DNA from: Aquibacillus salsiterrae
GTDB lineage: Bacteria; Bacillota; Bacilli; Bacillales; Amphibacillaceae
Length of the DNA stretch: 64,000 bases
Direction: 5' to 3'
Assembly: GCF_028416595.1 (NCBI RefSeq)
Contig: NZ_JAMQKC010000005.1
Location: forward strand, 62,001 to 126,000
Part shown: piece after piece, positions 19,166 through 27,915 of the stretch
Numbering within the stretch: the first letter of the stretch is position 1
How the letters are laid out: every line of letters begins with the position of its first letter
Made by a program: the position numbers and the translations under genes
Notes under the pieces: model-generated
What the model was told of the DNA's origin: nothing
Databases searched by the model: none
What the model saw: only the letters and a program-made list of their open reading frames with translations

Positions 19166-19231
19166 GAAACAAAGGAAAAAATAGATAAACGGTAATATAT
19201 GTCAATTTATGTCACTGTTACTAAAAGAGGA

Positions 19232-19356
19232 TGTTCAAAAAGTCCGGTAAAAAAGACACTTCTTTTCCGTTGCTCACGTATTAACTACATACGTTCCGCT
19301 ACTCAAAGCTTCGCTGCCTTGAACTTCTCGGTCCTTTTTATCCTCCTTTTTGAACA
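19232..19356. repeat. MITE-like element with TGTTCAAAAAG terminal inverted repeats
   Basis: Perfect 11-bp ends TGTTCAAAAAG (19232-19242) and CTTTTTGAACA (19346-19356). The similarity extends imperfectly about 30 bases inward (GTCCGGTAAAAA versus the complement of TTTTTATCC...GGTCC). 125 bases, no coding capacity, so a non-autonomous element or fold-back repeat is likely. Confidence 0.65.
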
Positions 19357-19503
19357 CGCACTAAAACGTAATTTTTTTATGTTCCCCGTATAAACTCCAT
19401 CCATATCTAGTTGGTAAGATAAAATTTTTTGCGTGCCCAAAATAGACTAAATCCTTCTAATATAGACACGAAACATCTAAAGCTCCGTCAAGTTCCTCCG
19501 ACG

Positions 19504-20652
19504 TTAATTTCCACCACTCGTTATTTCGCCACTTCCAAAGTTATCGATCGATGTTGTCTTTTCGTAGAAGTGTGTTGCATTTTTCAGAACGCCTTCTCGG
19601 GTATAAAAAGGACTTTCTTCTGTTAATGGAAGTTTTACAGTTTTGCCTAGACTAGAAGATTGATAGATTGCGGTAATTAACTCTAACGTTTTACGCCCCT
19701 GGATTCCGTCGATTAACACGTTACCATTGGTCTCAATCGCCGTTAAAACGTTATCAATTTGACCTGAATGCCCTTGGTACTTTAAGTCTTCCAACTGATC
19801 ATAATAATGTTGAAGTTTATCCTCTAAATCTTTATCTTCTTTTGGAAAACCATTTTCCTGTGATTTGGAGGCCTTCAGCTTCCATGGTGCTGATACGCGT
19901 GCATTCTTCCCTTGAAAAATCAGTTGCTGTTCTTCGCCATGATGGACGACAGAGCTTGTTATTTGCGCTAGACTTCCATTGTCGTATTTCGCTATCGCAA
20001 TTGAAATATCTTCAACCTCTGCATTGTCATGTGACGTGTTGCTTGATACCGCTGTTATCTCAGAAGGCATACCGTTCATCCATTGGAAAATGTCAATGTG
20101 ATGTACTGCGTGATTTAATGTACAACCTCCACCTTCTTTTTCCCATGTACCGCGCCACCATAGGTCATAATAACTATGGCCACGCCACCAATAAGAGTCT
20201 ACTTGTGTGTGAACGATTGGCCCCATTAGCTTCGTATCTAAAACTTGTTTCAGTTTCATCATTGGTGTGGTAAAACGGTTTTGAGCTACAACAGACAAGA
20301 TTTTATTATTTTTCTTAGCCGCTGCATTCATCGCATCACATTCAGCTAGGGAGGAAGCCATTGGTTTTTCCACTAGTACGTTTGAACCTGCATGTAAAAA
20401 GTCGATGGATATTTCTGCATGGGTGTATGGTGGAGTACAAACAGAAACAAGGTCAATATCATTTCTGTTAAGTATGTCTTTGTGGTTATCATAGATGTCT
20501 GCTGTTAAATGAAATTGCTCCCTTAGTTTTTCCGCCTTTTCTGGAAAACCGTCACACATTGCGACAATTTGACATCTGTCTTGGAATTCTAAGTAGGATT
20601 TTATGTGTGCAGGAGCAATTGCACCAGCACCAATAATTGCGATTTTTAACAT
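19504..20652 (-). CDS. Gfo/Idh/MocA family oxidoreductase (2)
   Basis: Classical member: IAIIGAGAIAPAHIKSYL nucleotide-binding start, VEKPMASSLAECDAM with the catalytic-lysine motif, and GGGCTLNHAVHHIDIFQWM with the active-site Asp/His. 382 residues from the chosen ATG. The longer frame is rejected because GGGGAG lies 7 bases before this ATG. It follows the DUF624 gene by 97 bases and probably belongs to the transporter unit. Substrate unknown. Confidence 0.87.
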   Translation of the reverse strand: MLKIAIIGAGAIAPAHIKSYLEFQDRCQIVAMCDGFPEKAEKLREQFHLTADIYDNHKDILNRNDIDLVSVCTPPYTHAEISIDFLHAGSNVLVEKPMASSLAECDAMNAAAKKNNKILSVVAQNRFTTPMMKLKQVLDTKLMGPIVHTQVDSYWWRGHSYYDLWWRGTWEKEGGGCTLNHAVHHIDIFQWMNGMPSEITAVSSNTSHDNAEVEDISIAIAKYDNGSLAQITSSVVHHGEEQQLIFQGKNARVSAPWKLKASKSQENGFPKEDKDLEDKLQHYYDQLEDLKYQGHSGQIDNVLTAIETNGNVLIDGIQGRKTLELITAIYQSSSLGKTVKLPLTEESPFYTREGVLKNATHFYEKTTSIDNFGSGEITSGGN

Positions 20653-20715
20653 TTTAACTCTCCCCTTTATTGATTTAGTTCGGATGGACATCATACCCAC
20701 CTACAAGTTCTTCGG

Positions 20716-20729
20716 ATGTAACGTTACAT
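20716..20729. promoter_or_regulatory. perfect 14-bp palindrome before Gfo/Idh (2)
   Basis: ATGTAACGTTACAT is a perfect palindrome with a central CG, as in LacI-family operators. It shares GTAACGT with the GGTAACGTA sites near 19.1 kb. It is 64 bases upstream of the start codon. Confidence 0.5.
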
Positions 20730-20749
20730 ACAGGCAACAAAATCACACG

Positions 20750-21463
20750 TTATTTATCTTGATCCTCATCGGGTTTATTTTCTTGTTTAACAAAGTTTTC
20801 TTTAATGTCCTCGAGAATAGCCCGGGAATTAAGCACAAGAAAGTAGCCTACTACGCTTGCGACAAAAAGGATCATGAAGTCGGAGATAATAAACATAAAA
20901 AACAACGTCATAACAATGATCCCGATATTTCCTGTTGTTATCTTTATTCTTGTAAAGCTATAGTACATCGACAGACGATAAATATCTCTTACACGAAATT
21001 TAAAATTAGCACTAATTAAAAATACATAATTTAAAATCGTAGCGAGTAGGATTAATACCACTAAAAAGATCCCGGCAAGCACTTGGTTCCTTGTTGTTGG
21101 CTCGACATTAAAATACTGAATGTCAACTACAAGAATAAAAATGACTAACAGCATCGGTAACCAAACTTTTAAACTATCACGGAAATTTAATCTGTATCCA
21201 TAAAAAAAGTCTTTTGTTGGAGAAACTTCCTTTTCTCTTATTAGTTTTCCTAAAGTGTAGAATAGAGCTGCTACAGCTGGACCTGTTGGAATCAATGCTA
21301 AAAAGTAGATAACTGTATTGGAAAAACTTGGTATTAGAGTAAGAAAGAAAAATAAAAACAAAATATTACAAGCAACGAAGTAAACGTTTATTAGCGCAAG
21401 CCAATATATATTATTGGAAATAACACTTAATATTCCTTCTCCAAACTGTTTTCCGTTATCCAT
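20750..21463 (-). CDS. DUF624 (YesL-like) membrane protein
   Basis: Membrane protein of 237 residues with about five hydrophobic helices (near 20-45, 55-75, 100-125, 130-155, 170-205) and an acidic/lysine C-terminal tail. YesL-type proteins usually sit beside LplA/YtcQ-type oligosaccharide ABC transporters, as here. Their role is unknown, possibly assisting the importer. Start ATG after AAAAGGATGGG. Confidence 0.82.
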   Translation of the reverse strand: MDNGKQFGEGILSVISNNIYWLALINVYFVACNILFLFFFLTLIPSFSNTVIYFLALIPTGPAVAALFYTLGKLIREKEVSPTKDFFYGYRLNFRDSLKVWLPMLLVIFILVVDIQYFNVEPTTRNQVLAGIFLVVLILLATILNYVFLISANFKFRVRDIYRLSMYYSFTRIKITTGNIGIIVMTLFFMFIISDFMILFVASVVGYFLVLNSRAILEDIKENFVKQENKPDEDQDK

Positions 21464-21598
21464 GATAATCCCATCCTTTTCAAATTATGTAAGTAGGTTT
21501 AAGCTATTACAATGATTTTATCATGAACAAATACAATAACAAGAAACTTATTGAAACCGATTACCAACCTTAATATTAATGCTGTCTATTACCATAGT

Positions 21599-21656
21599 AA
21601 AAAAGGTAAAGCTGCCTGCGATACACTGTTACAATGTATTATGCAGGCAGATTACC
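21599..21656 (-). terminator. terminator after the oligosaccharide-binding lipoprotein gene
   Basis: Long imperfect minus-strand hairpin, GGTAA-CTGCCTGC...GCAGGCAG-TTTACC, followed by a T run, 19 bases after the stop. It separates the binding-protein gene from the DUF624 gene. Confidence 0.85.
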
Positions 21657-21674
21657 TCACCCTTTATGCTTTAC

Positions 21675-23324
21675 TTATTTTTTATCCTGATATACTTTGT
21701 TTGCAAGATCAACAAATTTTTGCATACCTTTTTGTTCCAATTCCGCTACATAATCATCCCACTCAGATAGATCACGTTGACCTAAGATGAACTTAAGTGT
21801 ATTTTGCTTAACATAGTCAACTAAAGGTGTACTCAATAATGTTGATTGCTCTAATTCCATTGCGTTAAACTTAATTGGCGGATCTGGAAGCAACGTTTCT
21901 TTTGTTTCCATCATGCCTTTTTGGAACTCAAGTTCTTCTTCACTCATCATAGACTGTAATAATTCAGTTGAGCCACCGTAAGAGAATACTCCACCAGAGA
22001 AACCATAATCTACGTTAAGTGCCTTCGTTCCATCTGGGTTTAGGCCAACATAATTTACGTCGTCAGCAAGCTGTCTTTTACCATTTTCGTCTTTCGTATA
22101 AGTTACGCCTTCTACACCCCATTTAGCAAACTCTTTACCTTCTGGGCTATACCATAACCAGTCGATGAATTGCATCATTGCTTCAAAGTTTGGATCATCT
22201 TTTGCTTTTGCAGAAATCATAATACCATTTTCAAGCTTTGATCCAGCCATAACTTGACCTGCAGGACCCCCTGGCATAAGGATTTTCTTCATCTTAGCTT
22301 CGCCTTCACCTAATTTTTCATCAAGGCCTTTTTGATAATCAATAACTGTTTGAGAGTTTGTATTGATTACAAATGATTGTTCTTTAAGAAGTTTTTGTAC
22401 TGCTTGATCATCTTCTTGTGTCATACTTTCAGGATCAAGTAATCCTTTTTCAACAAGACCATTAAAGTATGTTACCATTTGTTTGTAACCATCTGTTGCT
22501 GGTGCAAAATAAAACTCATCTTTATCAAAATCAAATTTCAAACCGTTACCAAGTCCCCATCCAGCTCTAGTACCGAATGCAGTTGCAGCAATGTTTAGCG
22601 TACTATTGAACTCAAAACGATCTGAGAAAGGTGTACTATCTGGATAGGCTTCTTTCATTTTCTCTAAAACAACCTCTACTTCTTCCCAAGTAGTTGGTGC
22701 GTCAAGTCCTAGTTCTTCCAAAATATCTGTTCTCATTGCAAGTGTATAGTCTGGCCATACGTTCTCATGCATACCAGGTAGTAAATAGTATTTTCCGTCT
22801 TCTTGTCTTAATCCTTCTAAATAAGGCTCCATGTTATAGTCTTCGATTGTCTTTTTAAAGTTAGGCATAAGATCAATATAGTCACTTACAGGTAGGATAG
22901 CGCCTGATGACACGAATGGACCTTCTTGCCCTGGATATGTCTTAGGGATAATGTATGGTGCATCCCCAGTACTGATTAATAAGCTTCTCTTTTCTTCATA
23001 ATCACTCATAGGAACTGAAGTAATATCAAAAGTAACGTTCGTTCTTTTTTCAATTTCTTCCAATAGTAACCAGTCATCTTTTAAAGGATAATTTGGGTGG
23101 TCACTGAAAAGCATTGAAAACTGAACTGGTTCTTTTGCTTTAAATTGTACACCTACATCATAATCTTCCATTGCTGCACCTGTTGCCTCTTCAGAATTAG
23201 AATCTGATCCTTTATTAGCCGAATCACTATCAGAGCCTGTTTCAGAATCACTACATGCAGCTAATACACCGAACATCATTAATAACGACATTACCATCAA
23301 TAACTTTTTAAAGGATTTATTCAC
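21675..23324 (-). CDS. oligosaccharide (aldouronate) ABC transporter binding lipoprotein
   Basis: Family 1 extracellular solute-binding protein, LplA/YtcQ type, 549 residues. Lipobox LAAC with acylated C24, then a Ser/Asp/Glu linker to about residue 48. The large binding domain includes YYLLPGMHENVWPDYTLAMR and EAMMQFIDWLWYSPEGKEFA. GTG start with AGGGGG. Such proteins bind oligosaccharides; the adjacent GH67, uxuA and GH8 genes point to (methyl)glucurono-xylo-oligosaccharides, which is inference. Confidence 0.9.
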   Translation of the reverse strand: MNKSFKKLLMVMSLLMMFGVLAACSDSETGSDSDSANKGSDSNSEEATGAAMEDYDVGVQFKAKEPVQFSMLFSDHPNYPLKDDWLLLEEIEKRTNVTFDITSVPMSDYEEKRSLLISTGDAPYIIPKTYPGQEGPFVSSGAILPVSDYIDLMPNFKKTIEDYNMEPYLEGLRQEDGKYYLLPGMHENVWPDYTLAMRTDILEELGLDAPTTWEEVEVVLEKMKEAYPDSTPFSDRFEFNSTLNIAATAFGTRAGWGLGNGLKFDFDKDEFYFAPATDGYKQMVTYFNGLVEKGLLDPESMTQEDDQAVQKLLKEQSFVINTNSQTVIDYQKGLDEKLGEGEAKMKKILMPGGPAGQVMAGSKLENGIMISAKAKDDPNFEAMMQFIDWLWYSPEGKEFAKWGVEGVTYTKDENGKRQLADDVNYVGLNPDGTKALNVDYGFSGGVFSYGGSTELLQSMMSEEELEFQKGMMETKETLLPDPPIKFNAMELEQSTLLSTPLVDYVKQNTLKFILGQRDLSEWDDYVAELEQKGMQKFVDLANKVYQDKK

Positions 23325-23438
23325 TTTTATTTCCCCCTCATATTTGTACTTAAGAAAAATTGTCCTTTGATTATCTCCGCCCGAGGATGAACCACCTCCT
23401 TAAAATCAACCTTGATGTGAAACGCTTACATTTACCTT

Positions 23439-23476
23439 TTAAATATTTGGCTTTCACCTGTGGTGAGAGCCTGAAA
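23439..23476 (-). other. strong hairpin between permease and binding-protein genes
   Basis: AAATATTT plus GGCTYTCACC arms pair almost fully (18 bp with one wobble and a 2-base bulge, 3-base loop). No T run follows on the minus strand, so it is more likely an RNA-stability or processing element than a terminator. It sits 14 bases after the permease stop, with a cre-like TGTAAGCGTTTC sequence about 15 bases further on. Confidence 0.6.
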
Positions 23477-23489
23477 TATTTAATTGTGT

Positions 23490-24362
23490 TTAACCTTTAA
23501 CAGAGCCCAACATGACACCTGATACAAAGTATTTTTGGATGTAAGGGTATACACAAAGAATCGGTAATACGGTTAATACCATTGTTACAGATTTAATATT
23601 GGATGAAATCTGGTTTAGGTTATCTGCACTCGTAGCACCTGATGTTAATGAAGATTCTGCACCCTTAATCAAGTTTCTCAAATAAATGGATACCGGAAAT
23701 AACTCTTTATCACTAAAGTAAAGGAATGCAGGAAACCACGAATTCCAATGTGTAACTGCATAAAATAATGTCATTGTTGCTAGAATTGGCTTAGATAACG
23801 GCAACACGATCTTCATCAGAATTCCGAATGTGTTTGAGCCATCCATAACAGCCGCTTCCTCTAGCTCATCTGGGATATTTTCGAAGAAGGTTTTCATAAT
23901 TAATAAATTAAATACGCTGATTGCTGTCGGGATAACAATTGCCCACATGGTATTACCAAACCCTAATTTGTTGATTAACACGTAATTCGGTATTAACCCA
24001 CCGTTAAAGAACATAGTGAATACAACAAACATTAATAAAAAGTTACGACCCTTCAAGCGTTTCTTCGCTAAAGGATACGCCATCAACGTTGATAGCACTA
24101 ACGAAATAGCTGTACCTACAACCGTGTAAACGACTGTGTTTTTATAGTTAATCCAGAAAATACTATCAGACATAATTACCTTATATGTTTCAACATTGAA
24201 CCCTTTTGGTATAAGACTTACTTCACCCGCTTTGATATACACTTCAGAACTAAATGATTGTGCTACAATACTTAAAAATGGGAAAAGTGTAAAATAGACA
24301 ATCAGCAATAAAACAACAACGTTAAAAACTTTAAATAGTTTATACTGTGCAGATTCTTTCAT
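23490..24362 (-). CDS. oligosaccharide ABC transporter permease (LplC/YtcP type)
   Basis: Carbohydrate ABC permease of the CUT1 family, 290 residues, six predicted helices. The EAA loop reads ELEEAAVMDGSNTFGILMKIVLPLSKP. The C-terminal YPYIQKYFVSGVMLGSVKG signature is typical of the LplC/YtcP branch. AAGGAGG precedes the ATG, 12 bases after the partner permease. No ATPase is encoded here; CUT1 systems of this type commonly use a shared MsmX-like ATPase. Confidence 0.92.
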   Translation of the reverse strand: MKESAQYKLFKVFNVVVLLLIVYFTLFPFLSIVAQSFSSEVYIKAGEVSLIPKGFNVETYKVIMSDSIFWINYKNTVVYTVVGTAISLVLSTLMAYPLAKKRLKGRNFLLMFVVFTMFFNGGLIPNYVLINKLGFGNTMWAIVIPTAISVFNLLIMKTFFENIPDELEEAAVMDGSNTFGILMKIVLPLSKPILATMTLFYAVTHWNSWFPAFLYFSDKELFPVSIYLRNLIKGAESSLTSGATSADNLNQISSNIKSVTMVLTVLPILCVYPYIQKYFVSGVMLGSVKG

Positions 24363-24374
24363 CTCGCATCCTCC

Positions 24375-25334
24375 TTACCACAGACTGTTGTCGGTGATTC
24401 TTCTCGACATGTAATTCGCACCAAACACTAAGATTAGTCCAATGATGGATTCGAATAATCCAATCGCTGTACCGTAACTGAAGCTTGCTGACTGAATACC
24501 GATTCGGTACACATAGGTCGCAATGACATCTGCAGTTTCATAGGTTAATGGATTATATAGTAATAGAATCTTTTCAAATCCAACTTGCAAGAAGTTGCCG
24601 ATATTTAAAATTAATAACACAACAATTGTTGGTAGAATTCCTGGTATCGTAATATGAAGTGTTTGCTTCCATCTGTTCGCACCGTCAATTCTCGCCGCTT
24701 CATAAAGTTCTTCATTAATTCCGGTTAAAGCAGCTAGGTAAAGAATAGCTCCCCAGCCTGTTGTCTGCCATAAATCAGACGTAATGAAAATTGTTCTAAA
24801 CCACTCTGGCAGTTGAATAAAGGCATACCTTTCGCCAGTAAACATTTCAACAATGTTATTAATAGGACCATTAACTGCAACAACCTGCATAACCATACCA
24901 GCCACAACTACCATGGAAAAGAAGTGTGGTAAATAAGACACCGTTTGCACTAATCGTTTAAAACCTTTTCGCTTTACTTCGTTTAGTAATAACGCAAAAA
25001 TAATTGGTGCTGGGAAAGTCAGTACTAATAACAAGAGTGCTAGAACCAACGTATTTTTCAGCACAAGATAAAACGTAGGGTCTTGCAAGAACATTTTGAA
25101 ATAATAAAGCCCGACCCATTCTTCTCCTAGTATGCTTCCACCTGGTATGAACCTTCTAAAAGCGATGATGTTACCGAACATCGGTCCGTATTTAAAGATA
25201 AGAAAATAGAGAATTGGAATGACTAAGAGTGAATATAATTGCCAATCTTTCTTTATTAACTTCTTCGCCCTAACCCATCTAGTGTTGGGCTGAGGTACTT
25301 GGGTTTTCACATTTTTAGCTACTTGTTGTTCCAC
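24375..25334 (-). CDS. oligosaccharide ABC transporter permease (LplB/YteP type)
   Basis: First gene of the importer operon, 319 residues. A charged N-terminal 30 residues precedes six helices, and the EAA loop is ELYEAARIDGANRWKQTLHITIPGI. The C-terminus ANYMSRRITDNSLW is the LplB-type ending. GTG start after AAAGGGGG. A promoter with a GntR-like operator and two cre boxes lies in a leader of about 360 bases upstream. Confidence 0.92.
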   Translation of the reverse strand: MEQQVAKNVKTQVPQPNTRWVRAKKLIKKDWQLYSLLVIPILYFLIFKYGPMFGNIIAFRRFIPGGSILGEEWVGLYYFKMFLQDPTFYLVLKNTLVLALLLLVLTFPAPIIFALLLNEVKRKGFKRLVQTVSYLPHFFSMVVVAGMVMQVVAVNGPINNIVEMFTGERYAFIQLPEWFRTIFITSDLWQTTGWGAILYLAALTGINEELYEAARIDGANRWKQTLHITIPGILPTIVVLLILNIGNFLQVGFEKILLLYNPLTYETADVIATYVYRIGIQSASFSYGTAIGLFESIIGLILVFGANYMSRRITDNSLW

Positions 25335-25468
25335 ACTACGTTCCCCCTTTTAATACCAATGCCAAGACATTTTAATATTTTTGCTTGTCCATTTGAAAAT
25401 TACACCTAAAATGAATCTCTAACTTTGATAACCTAATAGGCAAGCAATTCCCTACTGGCACCCAACCA

Positions 25469-25482
25469 GAAAAACGCTTTCA
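25469..25482 (-). promoter_or_regulatory. cre-like site 1 in importer leader
   Basis: TGAAAGCGTTTTTC on the minus strand, 12 of 14 consensus positions, roughly +212 from the predicted start. Such downstream cre sites act as CcpA roadblocks. Confidence 0.55.
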
Positions 25483-25558
25483 ATTTTAAAATAAAACAAA
25501 GTACATCTCACATTAAGGCTTACCCAATAAAACTTATCGATGCAAGATGCCACTCATC

Positions 25559-25572
25559 GGAAAACGCTTTCA
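25559..25572 (-). promoter_or_regulatory. cre site 2 in importer leader
   Basis: TGAAAGCGTTTTCC on the minus strand, 13 of 14 consensus positions, about +122 from the predicted start. It shares the TGAAAGCGTTTT core with site 1, 90 bases away. Confidence 0.7.
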
Positions 25573-25678
25573 AATAGTGTAAAAATAATAAGTGATCCAG
25601 AGATTTCAAGTCCACCACTTTCTTTACGCCATTTTCATCCAGTTGAATAACCCATCTGTTTTAACACTCTAATCTAAC

Positions 25679-25692
25679 TAGTATGTTAGTAT
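25679..25692. promoter_or_regulatory. candidate GntR operator at the importer promoter
   Basis: ACTAGTATGTTAGT has ACTA/TAGT arms. The near-identical ACTAGTATGGTAGT lies at the same place relative to the gntR promoter. It directly overlaps the predicted transcription start. Confidence 0.6.
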
Positions 25693-25700
25693 AGTAATAT

Positions 25701-25729
25701 GATAACCATGGTTGTAAAAAATGTCAACC
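25701..25729 (-). promoter_or_regulatory. importer operon promoter
   Basis: Perfect -35 TTGACA (25724-25729), 17-base spacer, -10 TATCAT (25701-25706). Transcription would start near 25694, giving a leader of about 360 bases. Apart from this, the operator, the cre boxes and the terminator at 25855, the 25335-25900 gap shows no gene. Confidence 0.7.
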
Positions 25730-25854
25730 GCATTCCTCAATTTAATTTCCAATTTATCTAGTTTTTTCTGTAACAAAAACGCGTATACGGCGCAAATCAA
25801 TTACTATTAGAGATTCTATCCACCTATATTATTTTAATTTTTTAGATAATAATA

Positions 25855-25881
25855 GGTGAGAGAACCTAACATTCTCTCACC
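25855..25881 (-). terminator. terminator of the agu-uxuA-SDR unit
   Basis: Perfect 10-bp stem GGTGAGAGAA/TTCTCTCACC with a 7-base loop, then TATTATTATC on the minus strand, 19 bases after the SDR stop. Confidence 0.75.
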
Positions 25882-25900
25882 CGATTAGCAGTAGAAACAT

Positions 25901-26746
25901 TTACACACCTGAGTACGCCATAAAACCGCCATCAACCGGTACACAAACGCCGGTAACGAATCCACTAGCTTCCGCGTCTACTAACCACAATAACGTTCCT
26001 AATAAGTCGTCTGGACTACCCAGCCGGTTCATAGGCGTTTGTGACAATATCTTTTCCGTCCTAGGTGTAGGTGAGCCGTCTTCTTTTGTGAGTAGAGAAC
26101 GATTTTGATCTGTTAGGAAAAAGCCTGGAGCTATCGCATTAACTCTTAGTCCAGCATCCGCCATATGCACAGCCATCCACTGGGTAAAGTTGTTAATGGC
26201 TGCTTTAGCGGCACTATAGGCAGGCACCTTTGTCATTGGACTTGCTGCACTCATTGATGAAATGTTAATAATTGAACCTTTGGCGTCGAGCATTCGTTTA
26301 GCGAAAACTTGTGTCGGAATCAATGTTCCAATAAAATTAAGGTTGAAAACTGATTCGAAGCCCTCCGTTGTTAAATCAAAAAAAGACGTTACATCTGCAT
26401 TATCCACATCTACTAGATTAAATGTTTCATTTGTCGTACTTCCCTTTGGATGATTACCGCCAGCTCCATTGATCAGTACATCTACGCGTCCATACGTATG
26501 AAATACTTCTTCTTCTGCCTTTATCACACTAGCACGATCTAATACATCACATTGGACAGGTAAAGCAGAACCACCGTCTGCCTTTATTTCTTCCGCAACA
26601 CGAACAGCCTTCTCATATGTTCGGTTTAGTATTGCCACCTTCATCCCTTGTCTTGCTAATTCTTTCGCCATCGCACCACAAAGCACGCCACCACCACCTG
26701 TGACAACAGCTACTTTTTCGTTTAACCTAGCATTTAACGGTAACAT
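25901..26746 (-). CDS. uxuB: SDR-family fructuronate reductase (D-mannonate oxidoreductase)
   Basis: Short-chain dehydrogenase interconverting fructuronate and mannonate. [15 protein letters not shown] binds the nucleotide, NGAGGNHP and SSMSA are present, and the catalytic Y-x3-K appears as [10 protein letters not shown]. Bacillus uses an SDR (YjmF type) at this step instead of the long-chain E. coli UxuB. The start is set at the second in-frame ATG, which has AAGG and normal spacing; the first has none. Operon with uxuA and the GH67 gene supports the function. Confidence 0.87.
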   Translation of the reverse strand: MLPLNARLNEKVAVVTGGGGVLCGAMAKELARQGMKVAILNRTYEKAVRVAEEIKADGGSALPVQCDVLDRASVIKAEEEVFHTYGRVDVLINGAGGNHPKGSTTNETFNLVDVDNADVTSFFDLTTEGFESVFNLNFIGTLIPTQVFAKRMLDAKGSIINISSMSAASPMTKVPAYSAAKAAINNFTQWMAVHMADAGLRVNAIAPGFFLTDQNRSLLTKEDGSPTPRTEKILSQTPMNRLGSPDDLLGTLLWLVDAEASGFVTGVCVPVDGGFMAYSGV

Positions 26747-26787
26747 ATATTCACACCTTCCCCTTTCGTTCACAACCATTTACGTTT

Positions 26788-27894
26788 TTAATAAAGTACC
26801 TCATTAACCATTTCTTGTTCCCTTTGAATGTTTGCTCTTTCTAATGCATCCCATAATCCCCATAAATACATGATTCCTAAACCTCTGTCGTATAATCCAT
26901 ATCCTGGTCTACACACTTCATCCCAAATATGTCGACCATGGTCAGGACGAACGTAGCCGGTAAAGCCGATGTCATGGTAGGCTTTTACAATCTCGTATAT
27001 GTCTAGTGAACCATCTTTGGTAAGATGGGATGTTTCAATGAAATCACCATTCTCGTAGCGTTTTAAGTTTCGAATATGCGCAAATGGAATACGATCAGCA
27101 AACTCTCGGATCATTGCAGCAATGTCATTTGCTTCATTCGCCCCAAGTGAACCGCTACATAACGTTACACCGTTATAAGGACTCTCAACTAACTGAAGCA
27201 GTCTCCTAATATTGTCTTGAGATGTAATTAAGCGTGGTAATCCAAAAATCGACCATGGTGGATCGTCCGGATGAATGGCCATCTTTATATCATTAACCTC
27301 TGCAACAGGGATAATCTGTTCTAAAAAGTATTGTAAATTGCCCCATAGATCCCGCGTTGAAACATCGCTATACGCTTCAAACAAATTCGTTAGTGATTTC
27401 AATCGTTCTGGCTCCCAACCAGGAATCGTAAAATCAGGATTGTTGGAAATTTCACTTACTAATTCTGCTGGTTCCAAATTCTCAACCTTTGCCTTCTCGT
27501 AAAACATTGCTGTCGAACCATCTTCCATTTCCTTAAATAAGTCAGTCCTAATCCAATCAAAGACAGGCATAAAGTTATAACAAATGACCTTTACGCCAAC
27601 TTTTGAAAGGTTTTCTATTGTCTTTTTATAATTTTCAATATATTTATCCCTTGTCGGTAAACCTAGTTTAATGTCTTCGTGGACATTAACACTTTCAACG
27701 ACATCAATTTGAAACCCGTATTCGTCTGCTTGTTTTTTTATTTCTAGAATTCTATCCAATGGCCATACTTCACCAACAGGAATATCATGCAGAGCCCAAA
27801 CGATTCCTTCTACACCAGGGATTTGTTTGATATGTTGTAAACTTACATTGTCATTCCCATTACCAAACCACCGAAACACCATTCTCACTTTCAT
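26788..27894 (-). CDS. uxuA: mannonate dehydratase
   Basis: TIM-barrel enzyme dehydrating D-mannonate to 2-keto-3-deoxygluconate. MVFRWFGNGNDNVSL, AIHPDDPPWSIFGLPR, LCSGSLGAN and YVRPDHGRHIWDE carry the metal and active-site residues. 368 residues, full length. GGGGGT precedes the ATG. It lies 21 bases after the alpha-glucuronidase gene. Confidence 0.96.
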   Translation of the reverse strand: MKVRMVFRWFGNGNDNVSLQHIKQIPGVEGIVWALHDIPVGEVWPLDRILEIKKQADEYGFQIDVVESVNVHEDIKLGLPTRDKYIENYKKTIENLSKVGVKVICYNFMPVFDWIRTDLFKEMEDGSTAMFYEKAKVENLEPAELVSEISNNPDFTIPGWEPERLKSLTNLFEAYSDVSTRDLWGNLQYFLEQIIPVAEVNDIKMAIHPDDPPWSIFGLPRLITSQDNIRRLLQLVESPYNGVTLCSGSLGANEANDIAAMIREFADRIPFAHIRNLKRYENGDFIETSHLTKDGSLDIYEIVKAYHDIGFTGYVRPDHGRHIWDEVCRPGYGLYDRGLGIMYLWGLWDALERANIQREQEMVNEVLY

Positions 27895-27915
27895 CCCACC
27901 CCCTATAGACTCACC

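Noticed and set aside
23404-23434. cre box between permease and binding-protein genes
   Set aside because: TGTAAGCGTTTCAC matches only about 11 of 14 positions and lies inside an operon; noted in the hairpin entry only.
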